A stretch of DNA of 64,000 bases, taken from positions 2,702,183 to 2,766,182 of the forward strand of contig NZ_ADVG01000003.1 in NCBI RefSeq assembly GCF_000178855.1, read 5' to 3'. Shown here one piece after another: positions 47,712 through 56,980 of this stretch (positions within the stretch are counted from its first letter, which is position 1; every line of letters starts with the position of its first letter). Source of the stretch: Ktedonobacter racemifer DSM 44963 (GTDB taxonomy: Bacteria > Chloroflexota > Ktedonobacteria > Ktedonobacterales > Ktedonobacteraceae). Made by a program: the position numbers and the translations under genes. The notes below the pieces were generated by a model that was not told the DNA's origin, made no database searches, and was given only the letters and a program-made list of their open reading frames with translations.

Positions 47712-48137
47712 ATGAATGCCATCATCTCCCAGACCAACAGCAACCCTCTCACCCCTCGCCATGTCATCCGATCCTCAGCCCTCTGGACCCTACAAATCTT
47801 ACTCGCCTTGCTCTTTGTCTTTGCTGGCAGCATGAAACTGCTCACCCCCATCGAGGTCATGAAGGCGCAAATGACCATCCCACTGCCCAACTGGTTCGTC
47901 TATTTTACCGGCATCGCCGAATGTGCTGGCGCTCTTGGCTTGATCCTGCCTGGACTTCTGCGCATCAAGCGTGCGCTGACACCCCTTGCCGCCTGCGGCT
48001 TGCTGATCATCATGATCGGGGCCACCACCCTTACCATCCTGGGTGGGGATCTCCTGCCAGCCCTGTTCCCCCTCGTCGTCGGCCTGCTCTGTGTCACCAT
48101 CGCCGCCGCTCGCCGCTCATGGACCCAGGTTGCCTGA
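47712..48137 (+). CDS. DoxX-family membrane protein
   Basis: 141 aa from ATG 47712 with AAGGAG upstream. Four transmembrane helices; LLALLFVFAGSMKLLTPIEV and YFTGIAECAGALGLILPGLL are the typical DoxX motifs. Such proteins are linked to thiosulfate oxidation or thiol stress. Single-gene unit; substrate unproven. Confidence 0.88.
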   Translation: MNAIISQTNSNPLTPRHVIRSSALWTLQILLALLFVFAGSMKLLTPIEVMKAQMTIPLPNWFVYFTGIAECAGALGLILPGLLRIKRALTPLAACGLLIIMIGATTLTILGGDLLPALFPLVVGLLCVTIAAARRSWTQVA

Positions 48138-48159
48138 ACAGCAACACGTGTCTCTCCCC

Positions 48160-48415
48160 TCAGAGCGCGTGCGTCGATAAGAACACCCTGGAGGCCGACG
48201 TGGGACACACCCAGGTCTGCGCCTCCTCCTCTCGCGTATACTGCTCCCAACCCCAAGAGATCCAATTCGTCCCCAGGATACCCAACAGGTGCCCACCACT
48301 GGATCTCGCACAGCTCCTCCGTCTCGATGGTGACATCATCTCGGCAATACACATGGTACTCCCCACATTTTCGCTTGAATGCCTCCACCGCTGCCCGAAT
48401 CTCGCTCGCCGTCAT
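48160..48415 (-). pseudogene. Hypothetical protein, frameshifted
   Basis: The frame MTASEIRAAVEAFKRKCGEY, then CEIQWWAPVGYPGDELDLLG, continues after a one-base slip in a GAGGAGGAGG tract as EEEAQTWVCPTSASRVFLST to a stop near 48160. Low support: no ribosome site precedes the start. Confidence 0.35.
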
Positions 48416-49075
48416 GGGCAACGGCAGCATCTATCGCAAGCTCGGCGTGGGCCATCGAGCACCGCTATGGAATATGGCGAGGATCTCACGTGCATGGCTG
48501 CTAACCTCGCCACACCAGGGGAATGGCTGCAGCTGCTGCTGTTCATCACGAAGGTGGCAACTTGCTCGCCAGGGATATATAGCCCATGCGCGCTTTGTCC
48601 TCGACGCGGAGGTCACCTCCTTACGCCATGCAGTCCAGCTCTCCCATGCGTTGTACGAGCAAGCATATCAATATGCCGACAAATACCAATTAACCACGAG
48701 TGCGCTCGCCATGATCAGTTACTTGCAACCTCAAACAGGGGAGCAGGCCCTGATTCCCAACCTCCCAGAATTGCCCATCTGGATGGAAACAGAGCGGGGA
48801 GCCATCCTTGCTCCCCATCGTTCTGCGTGTGGGCTCTTCCTCTGGAGACCTGCCCACCAGGCGCTCACCTCCACCTTGCAGGTAGCAGTAGTGAATGGCG
48901 CTGGCATTCCTTTTTTGCATCTTGCATATAACGAACTGCAGCACCATTGGGGCTCTCTGCGCTTCATATCTGTCCATTTCATGCCTGCCAACCTAAGGAA
49001 GAGCAAGAGAGCCAGGGCATCATCTATTCCCGGGTCAGTATCGAGAAAGAATTGCCTTTGTTCCTCACTTGCTTT
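48416..49075. other. Stretch with one weak frame
   Basis: A plus frame (RFVLDAEVTSLRHAVQLSHA, then LYEQAYQYADKYQLTTSALA) is open from about 48550 to beyond 49035 and looks protein-like but has no start site or recognised family. It may be a decayed gene. Confidence 0.35.
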
Positions 49076-49126
49076 TTCTATATCGATTCGTTATACTGAT
49101 GGCAGTAGTATCGAATCGATATAGAA
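49076..49126. promoter_or_regulatory. Long dyad at the PadR gene start
   Basis: TTCTATATCGATTCG at 49076-49090 is the exact inverse of 49112-49126, and an inner pair TACTG/CAGTA is centred on nearly the same point. It overlaps the putative start of the PadR gene, suggesting autoregulation or a later start. Confidence 0.65.
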
Positions 49127-49770
49127 AAGCAGGCAGAGCATTGGCAGAGAAGCAGAATCTACCAGAGAAAAGGGATGTTGGACGAGTCAGTGGTGGGCGT
49201 AGTCCTCACCCCGCTTATGAATTGTTTGTGGTGGGCGAACTCATGAATGGACCTCAACATGGCTATAAACTCCACGCGATTATACAGCGCATTTTGGGTC
49301 CATTTCATCGACTTAGCTGGGGGACACTCTATCCCCTTATTCGTCGACTTGAACAACAAGGTCTGATTGCGTCCGAGAGTGAACAAGACGATACTGCAGC
49401 TTCTCACGAGGGGCATAGGCAGACACGCAACCTCTATCATCTCACTGATGCTGGTCGGGACCGTTTCTTTGCCCTCATGCGTGACCCGGGCGAATATAGT
49501 CCGGACTATCCAGACCTGTTTGCGGTCAAGCTCTCCAAGTTCAGCCTGGTGGACTCTTCCCTACAACTTGCTGTGTTACAGCAGTATCGCGAGTACCTCC
49601 ACGTTTTGCGCGAACATTACGCGCGTGGAAGCAGTATGGTGGTGTCCAACCCTGGAATTCATGACCAGGAGCGATCTTTCATCCTGCAGTTGGCCGACTA
49701 CCACATTCACTCGTGTGATGCTACGTTAGCCTGGCTTGATACGAAGATTACCGATCTGATGGAACAGTAG
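49099..49770 (+). CDS. PadR-family transcriptional regulator
   Basis: Up to 223 aa. The PadR winged helix is clear: FVVGELMNGPQHGYKLHAII, LSWGTLYPLIRRLEQQGLIA and RNLYHLTDAGRDRFFALM. The C-terminal helical domain extends to residue about 220. ATG 49099 lies inside a large dyad; TTG 49141 is an alternative start, and the first 30 residues look unconserved. It precedes the multicopper oxidase by 31 bp on the same strand, so it probably controls it. Confidence 0.88.
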   Translation: MAVVSNRYRKAGRALAEKQNLPEKRDVGRVSGGRSPHPAYELFVVGELMNGPQHGYKLHAIIQRILGPFHRLSWGTLYPLIRRLEQQGLIASESEQDDTAASHEGHRQTRNLYHLTDAGRDRFFALMRDPGEYSPDYPDLFAVKLSKFSLVDSSLQLAVLQQYREYLHVLREHYARGSSMVVSNPGIHDQERSFILQLADYHIHSCDATLAWLDTKITDLMEQ

Positions 49771-49801
49771 AAGAAACCCGAGAGTTGAGAAATAAGATAG
49801 T

Positions 49802-51394
49802 ATGAAGAAACAGCGAGAAACAGAACAACAGGAAAGCGTCATAGCGCCCCAGGAAGGGGAGCCAGTAGCGAAAAAGCAGACGCGAAAGAAAATAGTGAAG
49901 CGCATTCTTCTGGGTGTACTTTGTTTTCTGCTCGTAGCTGGTGGCAGTATTGGATGGGGCATGTGGTCTTCTCGCTACCCCGATAGGATCAATATGGGGA
50001 CCGCCTGTAATATGAAAGAGATGAATATGAGCGATATGGGAAGCATGTGTCAGGCTGGGAACTCTGGTTCCGGTACACCCATAGACACGCTACAAGCACC
50101 ACAGACGGCCGCTCATATCGATACATTCACTCTGACGGCTCAACCTGCTCACCTTTCCTTTGGTTTGGGCAATGCCAGCGACGCCTGGACCTTCAATGGC
50201 ACCTCGCCCGGACCCACACTCCATGTGCGACGGGGAGACCTGGTGATTGTACATCTTGTCAACCGCCTCTCCTTTGGTGTCACCATCCATTGGCATGGCA
50301 TTACCGTTCCCAACAGTGCAGATGGGGTCGCAGGCGTCACCCAAGACGCAGTCAAACCAGGACAGACCTATACCTATCGGTTTCTGGCGAAAGATGCCGG
50401 GACGTACTGGTATCACTCGCATCAGGAAAGCTTCGAGCAAACAGGCCATGGCCTTTATGGTATGGTCATTGTTGACCCAGCCATGCCGATAGCACATGAT
50501 AATGTAGACACAGCACTTGCTCTCCATACCTGGAATAGCATTCCGACGCTCAATGGGGCCATGGGAACGGTGCATGTCTCGGCGCAGCCTGGTCAGTGGG
50601 TTCGCCTGCGCCTTGTCAATGCCGATAATTATCCCTATCACTTGACGCTGGTTGGAACGCCTTTCCTGGTTGCTGCGCTCGATGGGCACGATCTCAACGA
50701 GCCAACGCCGTTGACAGCGGTTCCCCTCTCAATTGATGGAGGGCAGCGCTATGACCTGCGCTTCCGTATGCCTGAGAGTGGTCCAGTCGCGCTGCTCATT
50801 GCCAAAGATGGTGACCGAGAGTATGCAAAGACACCTGCGGTGCTTGTTGGGCAGGGGCAATTTGTTTCCAGTGCTCTTCCCTCTCTCAACCAGAACGAGT
50901 TTAACTTTGCGACCTACGGGCAGCCGCGAACAGACCCCATTACCCTCCAGAGCCACTTTGATGCGACGTATTCGATCTCGCTTGGCTTCACGCTTGGCTT
51001 TTCCAATGCTCGGCCTGGGCCGGTCTTTACGTTGAATGGCAAATCCTTCCCTGATAGTCCTGAAATTGTGGTCAAGCTGGGGCAACTCATTCGACTCCAT
51101 TTTGAGAATGATGCAGATAGCGGTATTCATCCAATGCATCTACATGGACATACCTTTACGATACTAACAAAGAATGGTCGGGGGCTGACCGGCAGTCCTG
51201 TACACCTCGATACCATTAGTGTGCGACCACATGAGAGCTATGATGTGGCTTTTTACGCGGATAATCCTGGGTTATGGATGTTGCATTGTCATAATCTGTA
51301 TCATGCCAATCATGGCATGGACATGATGATCGTATATCCGAACATCTCTACTCCTTATACTATTGGCAATGCATCAGGAAATTTCCCCGATTAA
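49802..51394 (+). CDS. Membrane-anchored multicopper oxidase
   Basis: 530 aa. The basic N-terminus (KKQTRKKIVKR) and hydrophobic segment 34-54 give a type II anchor, with the enzyme outside. All four copper-site motifs are present: HWHG 163-166, YWYHSH 202-207, HPMHLHGH 443-450 and HCH 495-497 with downstream Met. A Met-rich stretch, residues about 65-82 (MGTACNMKEMNMSDMGSM), lies just after the membrane and could bind Cu(I). Probable copper oxidase or laccase-type enzyme for copper tolerance. Downstream of PadR in a likely operon. Confidence 0.93.
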   Translation: MKKQRETEQQESVIAPQEGEPVAKKQTRKKIVKRILLGVLCFLLVAGGSIGWGMWSSRYPDRINMGTACNMKEMNMSDMGSMCQAGNSGSGTPIDTLQAPQTAAHIDTFTLTAQPAHLSFGLGNASDAWTFNGTSPGPTLHVRRGDLVIVHLVNRLSFGVTIHWHGITVPNSADGVAGVTQDAVKPGQTYTYRFLAKDAGTYWYHSHQESFEQTGHGLYGMVIVDPAMPIAHDNVDTALALHTWNSIPTLNGAMGTVHVSAQPGQWVRLRLVNADNYPYHLTLVGTPFLVAALDGHDLNEPTPLTAVPLSIDGGQRYDLRFRMPESGPVALLIAKDGDREYAKTPAVLVGQGQFVSSALPSLNQNEFNFATYGQPRTDPITLQSHFDATYSISLGFTLGFSNARPGPVFTLNGKSFPDSPEIVVKLGQLIRLHFENDADSGIHPMHLHGHTFTILTKNGRGLTGSPVHLDTISVRPHESYDVAFYADNPGLWMLHCHNLYHANHGMDMMIVYPNISTPYTIGNASGNFPD

Positions 51395-51756
51395 CGGATT
51401 AAAAATGGCCAAACTGATGCAGTCTCCATACATCTTGTGGATGTTAGTTCTCATCCTCTTGGAACTCGGAAAGCCGAAGCTCTCCGGGTCCCAAGGGCTT
51501 CACCCACAAAAGCTCACTCTCTGAAACAGCGCCAGAAACCTCTCACCCGAGCCAGTGCCGCACGATTATTACCACCACCTGGGCCGCCACTGCCTGCAAC
51601 AACCCCAGGACATACCGGTCAATACGCTTTCGCTTCGATATATCAAGGCTCCTTCTACAAAACAATCTGATCACAGCATCGACACGACCACGATCTTCTT
51701 AGAAGAAGCCTACCCTATCCGCCTCTCTCTCCTCTACCGCAAACTCCTCCAATTTC
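51395..51756. other. 362-bp gap
   Basis: No gene seen; short overlapping frames only. The right end is the start of the ISKra4 element. Confidence 0.4.
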
Positions 51757-53396
51757 GGGTGTGACTCAAGTTTTTGCAAAAGGCTTTGGACGGCAAGCCG
51801 GAGAACGCTTCCAGGGATGATGGGATGAAGGACGCGAGGTTCCAGCAATCATGGCAGGAGGCTCGGGAGGAAGGAGAGGAACATATGGGGGCACGGGCGC
51901 TGGCGTGAGCCGAGTTGGGTTGGGAAGCACTGAAGCCACCTCTTGTCGTTGCGTCGTGCGTTGACGGTGTTGAGAAAGCCGACGTCGACGCTGCTGACTT
52001 GCCGTCTGCCACGTTTCCAACCAGCGCTGATTGCACACGCCATTGCGTAAAGCGAGCATGGGATTCACATTGGCTCGCTTCCAGCGCATCCCTGTGCCCT
52101 TGAGGCGTGCTTCGACCACCACCTTGTTCGCGCTCTCCACCATCCCTGAGCCAATGGGCCAGCCAGCCTGCTGAAAGGTTGGATACTGCATCAAGGCCTG
52201 CCGCTTGCGCAAATATTCCAGATGCTCACGAACGGTGCCCTGTTGCGCTTCGTCCTTAGGCAAGCGCTCGGCCATGCGCAACAAGGGCGAGGGGCCGCGA
52301 TGTTTGAGCACATGCAGACACCGTTCAAGCATGTGCTCCGGAAAGGTTCGCCCGCCCGCCCCAAGCCCTTCTACCAATTGGCTCAGGTGCTCAGCCGCAT
52401 GGGGAAAATCCAGGATCCGCACTGCGTCCCCTCGATGAATATCGACCAGGGTTTGCAGCCACTCCGCTCCATCCATCACCGCACCCACCGCTTTGGCCTG
52501 GATCACGTGCCGGCGGCGCGTTTCGACTTCTGCCAACTCGGTAAAGTGGGCTGCATCCGTCAGGCGAGAGAAATATGAGAGCTCACCGACGTGGACTTTC
52601 TCAGGAGAGGTGGGGCCAGTGGGAACCTCCCCAATGGCCAAGGTGCGAACTTCTGCCCATTCGCCCCCGGTCAAAGGGACCATTGCTCCATCTGCACTGA
52701 TCACCAGGCAAGAGTCGTTCTCTCGCCCATCGTCTTCTTCTTTCCACGGCTGGTGTGCTTCGGCGGTTTGTTGTTCCTCAACCTGGTGACCAACGTCTTC
52801 GCAGAGCCGTCGAGCCGTTTCGGGACTGACATGTACTGCGAGAAGCTCTCGGAGCATGCGACTCGCGTGCCGAAACGGCATCCAACTGCCTAACTGGAAG
52901 AGATGGCTTTGTTGACGAGGGGCCAAGGTACCAGGAAGTAAGGCCAATTCCTCATCGAGGGGGAAAAAAGCTCTCCCCACAGTGGGGGCACGTTCCATAG
53001 GTACGCAGCAGGGTCACGCTCTCTCCCCCATTGCCTTGTACGGTCCGTGCATGTTGGCCTCGTGCTTGCAGTGGTGCCTGACACCTGGAGCATCTTGGGG
53101 CTTCTTCCCCCATGTCCTTTCCCCATGCTCGGCTGCTGCTCTCCTGGGCTGCGTCCTGGAGCAGTTGTGCTTCTAACTGCATCATGCGTCGATGCACCTC
53201 ATCTTCGATTTCCACAAACGTTGCTTTGGGGTGGGCTTTGCGCCATTCTTTGACATCTGTAAGGATCTTTTCGCTCTTGCTCAGCCATTCTTCGCACTGC
53301 ATGGCTCCATCTTCCTGCTTCCTCTTGGTGATGCCACGATCTTACCTGCTTTCCTTGTTCCTGTCTATCCCTTTTGCAAAAACTTGAGTCACACCC
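51757..53396 (-). mobile_element. ISKra4-family element with perfect 27-bp ends
   Basis: 1640 bp. The ends begin GGGTGTGACTCAAGTTTTTG and are exact 27-bp inverses (51757-51783 and 53370-53396). No clear target duplication: the flanks CAATTTC and CGCAATC differ. The element is intact apart from a frameshift in the transposase. Confidence 0.9.
51766..53302 (-). pseudogene. ISKra4-family transposase, +1 frameshift
   Basis: The N-terminal frame from ATG 53302 ends TYGTCPHCGESFFPPR at a stop. Near 52965, within T6C5, a one-base change leads to the second frame (FFPLDEELALLPGTL), which carries LVISADGAMVPL (first Asp), ILDFPHAAEHLSQL, and WPIGSGMVESANKVVVEARL with KGTGMRW (Glu region). Together they make an ISKra4-type protein of about 510 aa. 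The slip-prone tract may allow programmed shifting, or be an error. Confidence 0.88.
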
Positions 53397-53401
53397 CGCA
53401 A

Positions 53402-53911
53402 TCACCGGACGCTTGACTTTTCCCCCAACATCAGGTATACTAGATCTATCGTTTGTACAGGACCACACCCACGTGGCCCTTTCTTTTTACCCTCATCCTC
53501 GCCAGCAGAGACCTCCCGCATTTCACCAATGCGCTCTGTTCGCTCCGAGAGCCGATATTCTCCTGGCCCCGTCGGAATAACCCACCTCAGCCCATCCTCT
53601 TCCTCACCGTCATCTGCCGCAGCATACCCCGGATCTCTCACCCCCAACAAGTCCAGCTCCACATCCAGCGCTCCCACCTCCACCCACTCACGGAAGACAT
53701 GCACCCGCTGCCCTTTCCCCTGCACCTGGCCGCGCACCTCACGGACCCGCCAGGGGGAGAGCGAGATAACCCGCAAAAGACACTGAAAGCCCATATGTGG
53801 CTCAATTTTTGGGAGGAAACAAGATCGGCAATACCAGCGATTTTCTTCGCCACCAGGCTCGAAAGTGGGTGTCAGCCGCAGAGCGATCCATTTCCACCCT
53901 ATGATGACCAA
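53402..53911 (-). CDS. Possible hypothetical protein
   Basis: 169 codons. The stretch VHVFREWVEVGALDVELDLL, then GLRWVIPTGPGEYRLSERTE is acidic and protein-like. The start is uncertain (later Met at MGFQCLL). The stop lies 6 bp from the ISKra4 end, so the 3' end may be truncated. No recognised motif. Confidence 0.35.
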   Translation of the reverse strand: MVIIGWKWIALRLTPTFEPGGEENRWYCRSCFLPKIEPHMGFQCLLRVISLSPWRVREVRGQVQGKGQRVHVFREWVEVGALDVELDLLGVRDPGYAAADDGEEEDGLRWVIPTGPGEYRLSERTERIGEMREVSAGEDEGKKKGPRGCGPVQTIDLVYLMLGEKSSVR

Positions 53912-53926
53912 TGATTTAGAAACTGT

Positions 53927-54245
53927 TCAAGACGCTGCATGCCAGTAAACGGGGAAATTAGTGGTATTTGAAATCGGTCCGACAGTCGCTAACGTGTTGC
54001 TGCTCTTGTCGCCCACCATAATACCATAATGATGTGGCCAGTTCTGAATGCCTTGCATTGTGTTGGTCTGGTCTCCGACAGTACAACCGCTGAGTTGTTG
54101 CGTCCCAAAATTGGCCAGCGCGCTATAGCTCCCATTCACTGTTGGGCGCTCGACAATACACTCCCCAGTCGCGCTATCAGAGAAGTAACTGGAGTCGTAT
54201 ATTGTATGCGAGTTGCGCCGTTTGATAATATTGTTCAGCTTTCAC
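53927..54245 (-). pseudogene. Peptidase G1 (eqolisin)-like C-terminal fragment
   Basis: The minus frame reads YDSSYFSDSATGECIVERPT, VNGSYSALANFGTQQLSGC, NWPHHYGIMVGDKSS to a stop at 53927. The pattern GExIVERPTV, then ALANFG resembles the region around the catalytic Glu of the glutamic peptidase family (usual EWIVERP). Trp is replaced by Cys. The N-terminal part, with the catalytic Gln, is missing. Confidence 0.5.
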
Positions 54246-54317
54246 TTCATCGTTGAAATCCCATGAGAATCAGGCGTGGGGAGTCGTCACAGTATCTCTT
54301 GAGTTGCACGGTGTGAG

Positions 54318-54355
54318 AGCGGCCGCAGTGTAGCGTTTTGAGGAGGGCGGCCGCT
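54318..54355 (-). terminator. Hairpin after the FAD oxidase gene
   Basis: AGCGGCCGC at 54318-54326 and GCGGCCGCT at 54347-54355 are inverse, close after the stop at 54363. No T tail, so assignment is tentative. Confidence 0.4.
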
Positions 54356-54362
54356 ACTCCGC

Positions 54363-56126
54363 TCAGGGCAGCAGGGTATCCAGAAAGGCATTAGCGAAGA
54401 TGTGGTGGGGGTCGTAGGCATCCAGCGCCCCGATCGCCGCATCCCAATCGTCACCCACCATCTGTCCCACCCGGTAGGCGTTGGGAATTGTGCTGGTCAA
54501 CACCGTGGGGTCGGCCCAGGTGGCGCTGTTAGTGTACGCCCAGCCTTTTGACCACTCGGGTCGGACTGCGGCATACGAACCGGTGTAGTTCCCGAAGATC
54601 CACGTCTCGAGGTCGCAGTAGAACTGGTCAGCCTGTGGAGTGCCTGGGATTGTGAGGACATCGAGCCACACCGCCACATTCCACTCCGGGTGATCAGGGC
54701 GTGGGCGCAGCGCCGAGAGTTGTGGCGAGCCAGCCGATGGGACCTCGACATCACCTGGAACGTCCAACCCGGTCACGCGGATCTCCATCGCCCCATTTAC
54801 AGGATAGCTGCCCTGTGCCTGGTAGGCAGCGAGTCGCGACTGATAGTAGGCAGCGAATTCACTGACAACACGCTGGATGTTGCCGCGGTTCGTCAAGACC
54901 GCATAGCCATTCGCCGTCACGCGCAGCGTCGTGGGCCGTATGTATAGCAGCAGGTTCTTTGACCACCCCCAGATGTCCATCGTGTCGGTACTGACAAGAC
55001 CTGCACTCACGATGGAATACTGGGTCTGCCCGAAGGTGGGCGTCACGGCTCCATTACCAGCCTCGATCTCTGAGATGAGATTGGAGGCGACCTTGGGGAT
55101 AGTGTCAGAGAATACATAGTTGTACGGGCTATCGACCTCCCTCGCCGAGAGCGGCTTGGTGGGCGAGACCGTCCATACCTTCAGCCAGGGATTGCTCGTG
55201 AAGGGGAACCAGATGGTCTCGACCCGGCCGGCGCTCTCAACAAAGCTGGCGAAGGTCTGTGATCCACCGGAACCCGGTGCCGCGAAGAGCGTCGCCGCAG
55301 AGATGTCAACCCGGCTCTGGCACCGGAGGCGAGTATTGATGCCCACCTGCAACGTCACCTCAGTGACGAAAGTCCGGCCGATGTGGACCAGCAGCGCCCT
55401 GGTGGCGGGATCCGAGCGAGCGAAGGTTCGCAGAATGTACTGTCCGCTGCTCGGGTCCCACACTACGGCTGTAAGCGACACAATGAGGTTGCTGACGGAC
55501 CCATACGTGTGCCCTGGAACCGGTGTCTCGCCTTGTGCGGGAATGGCAGTACCGTGCCCGTCGATCGCCAACACACCGCCGATCGTCAGGTCCCCTGGAG
55601 CCGGTGTGGCTGTCAGGCCGTACCCGGCTTGCTCCAGTGTGGCGAGCAGCACGTCCATTGTGACTCCGGCCTGGGCCACGACCGTGGCAGGCGACCCCGG
55701 GCCGTTAATGGTCACGGTCGTGAGGTGCTGAGTGGTGTCAACAAGGACGACATTGGCGGAGCTCGATCCGGCCGGGACGGTCAGCGGTGTCCAGGTGTGG
55801 CCCATGCCCCGTGGTCGAATGCGATAGCCGTTGGCCAGAGCCCAGTTGGCAACAGTCACTACATCGTCGGACGTCTGGGGAACGCAGGTCCAGACGTCGT
55901 CGACCATGATCTCGCCGGACCAGTTTTGGAACGCTTGTTTATACAGTGCGATTGAAGCCGGGAAGTTGGGCGGGGTCTGGGAGGCGGCGGCGGATGTGAC
56001 GCCGAAGACTGGAGTCCAGCCGACCGCACCAAGGGCTGCTGCCCCAGCCAGGAACTGCCTTCGTGACAAGCTGTTGGTTCGCGCAAAGGAGCTATCCGGC
56101 TCCTGGCTTCCTTGATGACGCGTCAT
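54363..56126 (-). CDS. Tat-exported FAD oxidase, cholesterol oxidase-like
   Basis: 587 aa from ATG 56126, with GGAGGGACCC before it. The N-terminus has a Tat signal: SRRQFLAGAAALGAVGW at residues 21-37. The VAO-type FAD domain contains RIRPRGMGHTWTPLTVPAG with His110, a candidate covalent FAD site, and TPAPGDLTIGGVLAIDGHGT. The C-terminal half (ETIWFPFTSNPWLKVWTVSP and DAYDPHHIFANAF) resembles the substrate domain of type II cholesterol oxidases. It is predicted to be exported folded with FAD and to oxidise a sterol or other alcohol. Single gene. Confidence 0.88.
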   Translation of the reverse strand: MTRHQGSQEPDSSFARTNSLSRRQFLAGAAALGAVGWTPVFGVTSAAASQTPPNFPASIALYKQAFQNWSGEIMVDDVWTCVPQTSDDVVTVANWALANGYRIRPRGMGHTWTPLTVPAGSSSANVVLVDTTQHLTTVTINGPGSPATVVAQAGVTMDVLLATLEQAGYGLTATPAPGDLTIGGVLAIDGHGTAIPAQGETPVPGHTYGSVSNLIVSLTAVVWDPSSGQYILRTFARSDPATRALLVHIGRTFVTEVTLQVGINTRLRCQSRVDISAATLFAAPGSGGSQTFASFVESAGRVETIWFPFTSNPWLKVWTVSPTKPLSAREVDSPYNYVFSDTIPKVASNLISEIEAGNGAVTPTFGQTQYSIVSAGLVSTDTMDIWGWSKNLLLYIRPTTLRVTANGYAVLTNRGNIQRVVSEFAAYYQSRLAAYQAQGSYPVNGAMEIRVTGLDVPGDVEVPSAGSPQLSALRPRPDHPEWNVAVWLDVLTIPGTPQADQFYCDLETWIFGNYTGSYAAVRPEWSKGWAYTNSATWADPTVLTSTIPNAYRVGQMVGDDWDAAIGALDAYDPHHIFANAFLDTLLP

Positions 56127-56182
56127 GGGTCCCTCCTCTATTGACATCTCCCCATGCCTAAAAGGGTAGGGGATTCTTGCCC

Positions 56183-56335
56183 TCACTTCTCGGCGCCCTC
56201 TTGAATAAGCACCTTTAATCGCTCATCGAGAGGAGACACAAGCACTTTGTGTCGATATTTGGGGCACCACACCACATGGTAGTGGCAATTGAAAACAATA
56301 TGTGAGTTACTTTTATCTACTGTATCTACGCTCAA
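56183..56335 (-). pseudogene. IS200-type TnpA, N-terminal stub
   Basis: The frame from TTG 56335 reads SNSHIVFNCHYHVVWCPKYR, HKVLVSPLDERLKVLIQEGA to TGA at 56183. It is the start of a Y1 transposase (HUH type); the HUH His pair and catalytic Tyr are lost. Confidence 0.75.
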
Positions 56336-56677
56336 ATTATCGCAGAAAATAGTAGTTCATACAATAGGTGAAGAGATTCCAACAGGGATAACATGGAGCG
56401 AGAGTTAGGGACTCAAGAAAAATTAACCGTCCCAGCATTCTGTGCTGACACACACTTGATATCCACAAACCATCCATCAGGTCTCACCACCACCTGTCTT
56501 TGCTATACGTTGCCATCGGGACGCTCTCGATTTCTCCCCTCCGCTCCTTGCACAGTTGAGCAATGATCATTGCTCAATCTGCACCACAAAAATCCCCTTC
56601 CCTTTCATAGACACTCACTATACTTTGATCAGTGCATCATGCATAACCTGTTTCCTTGAGTGAAAGAGAGGATACCC
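56336..56677. other. Gap with 22-bp palindrome
   Basis: 342 bp without a gene. TTGAGCAATGATCATTGCTC then AA (56556-56577) is a perfect 22-bp palindrome 100 bp upstream of the next gene, a possible regulator site. Confidence 0.55.
56556..56577. promoter_or_regulatory. 22-bp perfect palindrome
   Basis: Zero-spacer dyad, TTGAGCAATGA and its inverse. The shape fits a TetR- or MarR-type operator; no such gene is adjacent. Confidence 0.5.
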
Positions 56678-56905
56678 ATGAAAAAGCTTGTGACGCTTGC
56701 CCTCTGTGGGGCTATCCTGCTTGGCGGCTTGAACTTCTGGGTCAGTGGCAACCACACAGCGGCAGCCACCGTTTCCCCTGCGGCCGTTCATGCCACTCCC
56801 ATCACATTTGTCCCAAGCGGGGTGGTCCCAACTGCTGCCCGACAGGCAGCCAAGCCACCTACCAGGCTGAGCAGTTACATCCCTACTATCTATTGGCGCC
56901 CATGA
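56678..56905 (+). CDS. Small secreted protein
   Basis: 75 aa from ATG 56678 with GAGAGGAT upstream. A signal peptide is clear: MKKLVTLALCGAILLGGLNF, followed by small residues and AAATV, probable cleavage near residue 30. The mature part of about 45 residues is Pro/Ala-rich and without Cys. Function unknown. Confidence 0.65.
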   Translation: MKKLVTLALCGAILLGGLNFWVSGNHTAAATVSPAAVHATPITFVPSGVVPTAARQAAKPPTRLSSYIPTIYWRP

Positions 56906-56980
56906 TTCCATCGCTTCACTCGGTACTCCGACCGTGAGAGGAGGGTCGCAATCAAAGCCATCACTCGCTTTCTCCTGCGC

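Noticed and set aside
47921..48931. 336-aa plus frame overlapping DoxX
   Set aside because: It overlaps a clear DoxX gene and has low-complexity composition.
54690..55955. Plus-strand frames in 54.7-56 kb
   Set aside because: Shadows of the GC-rich FAD oxidase gene on the other strand.
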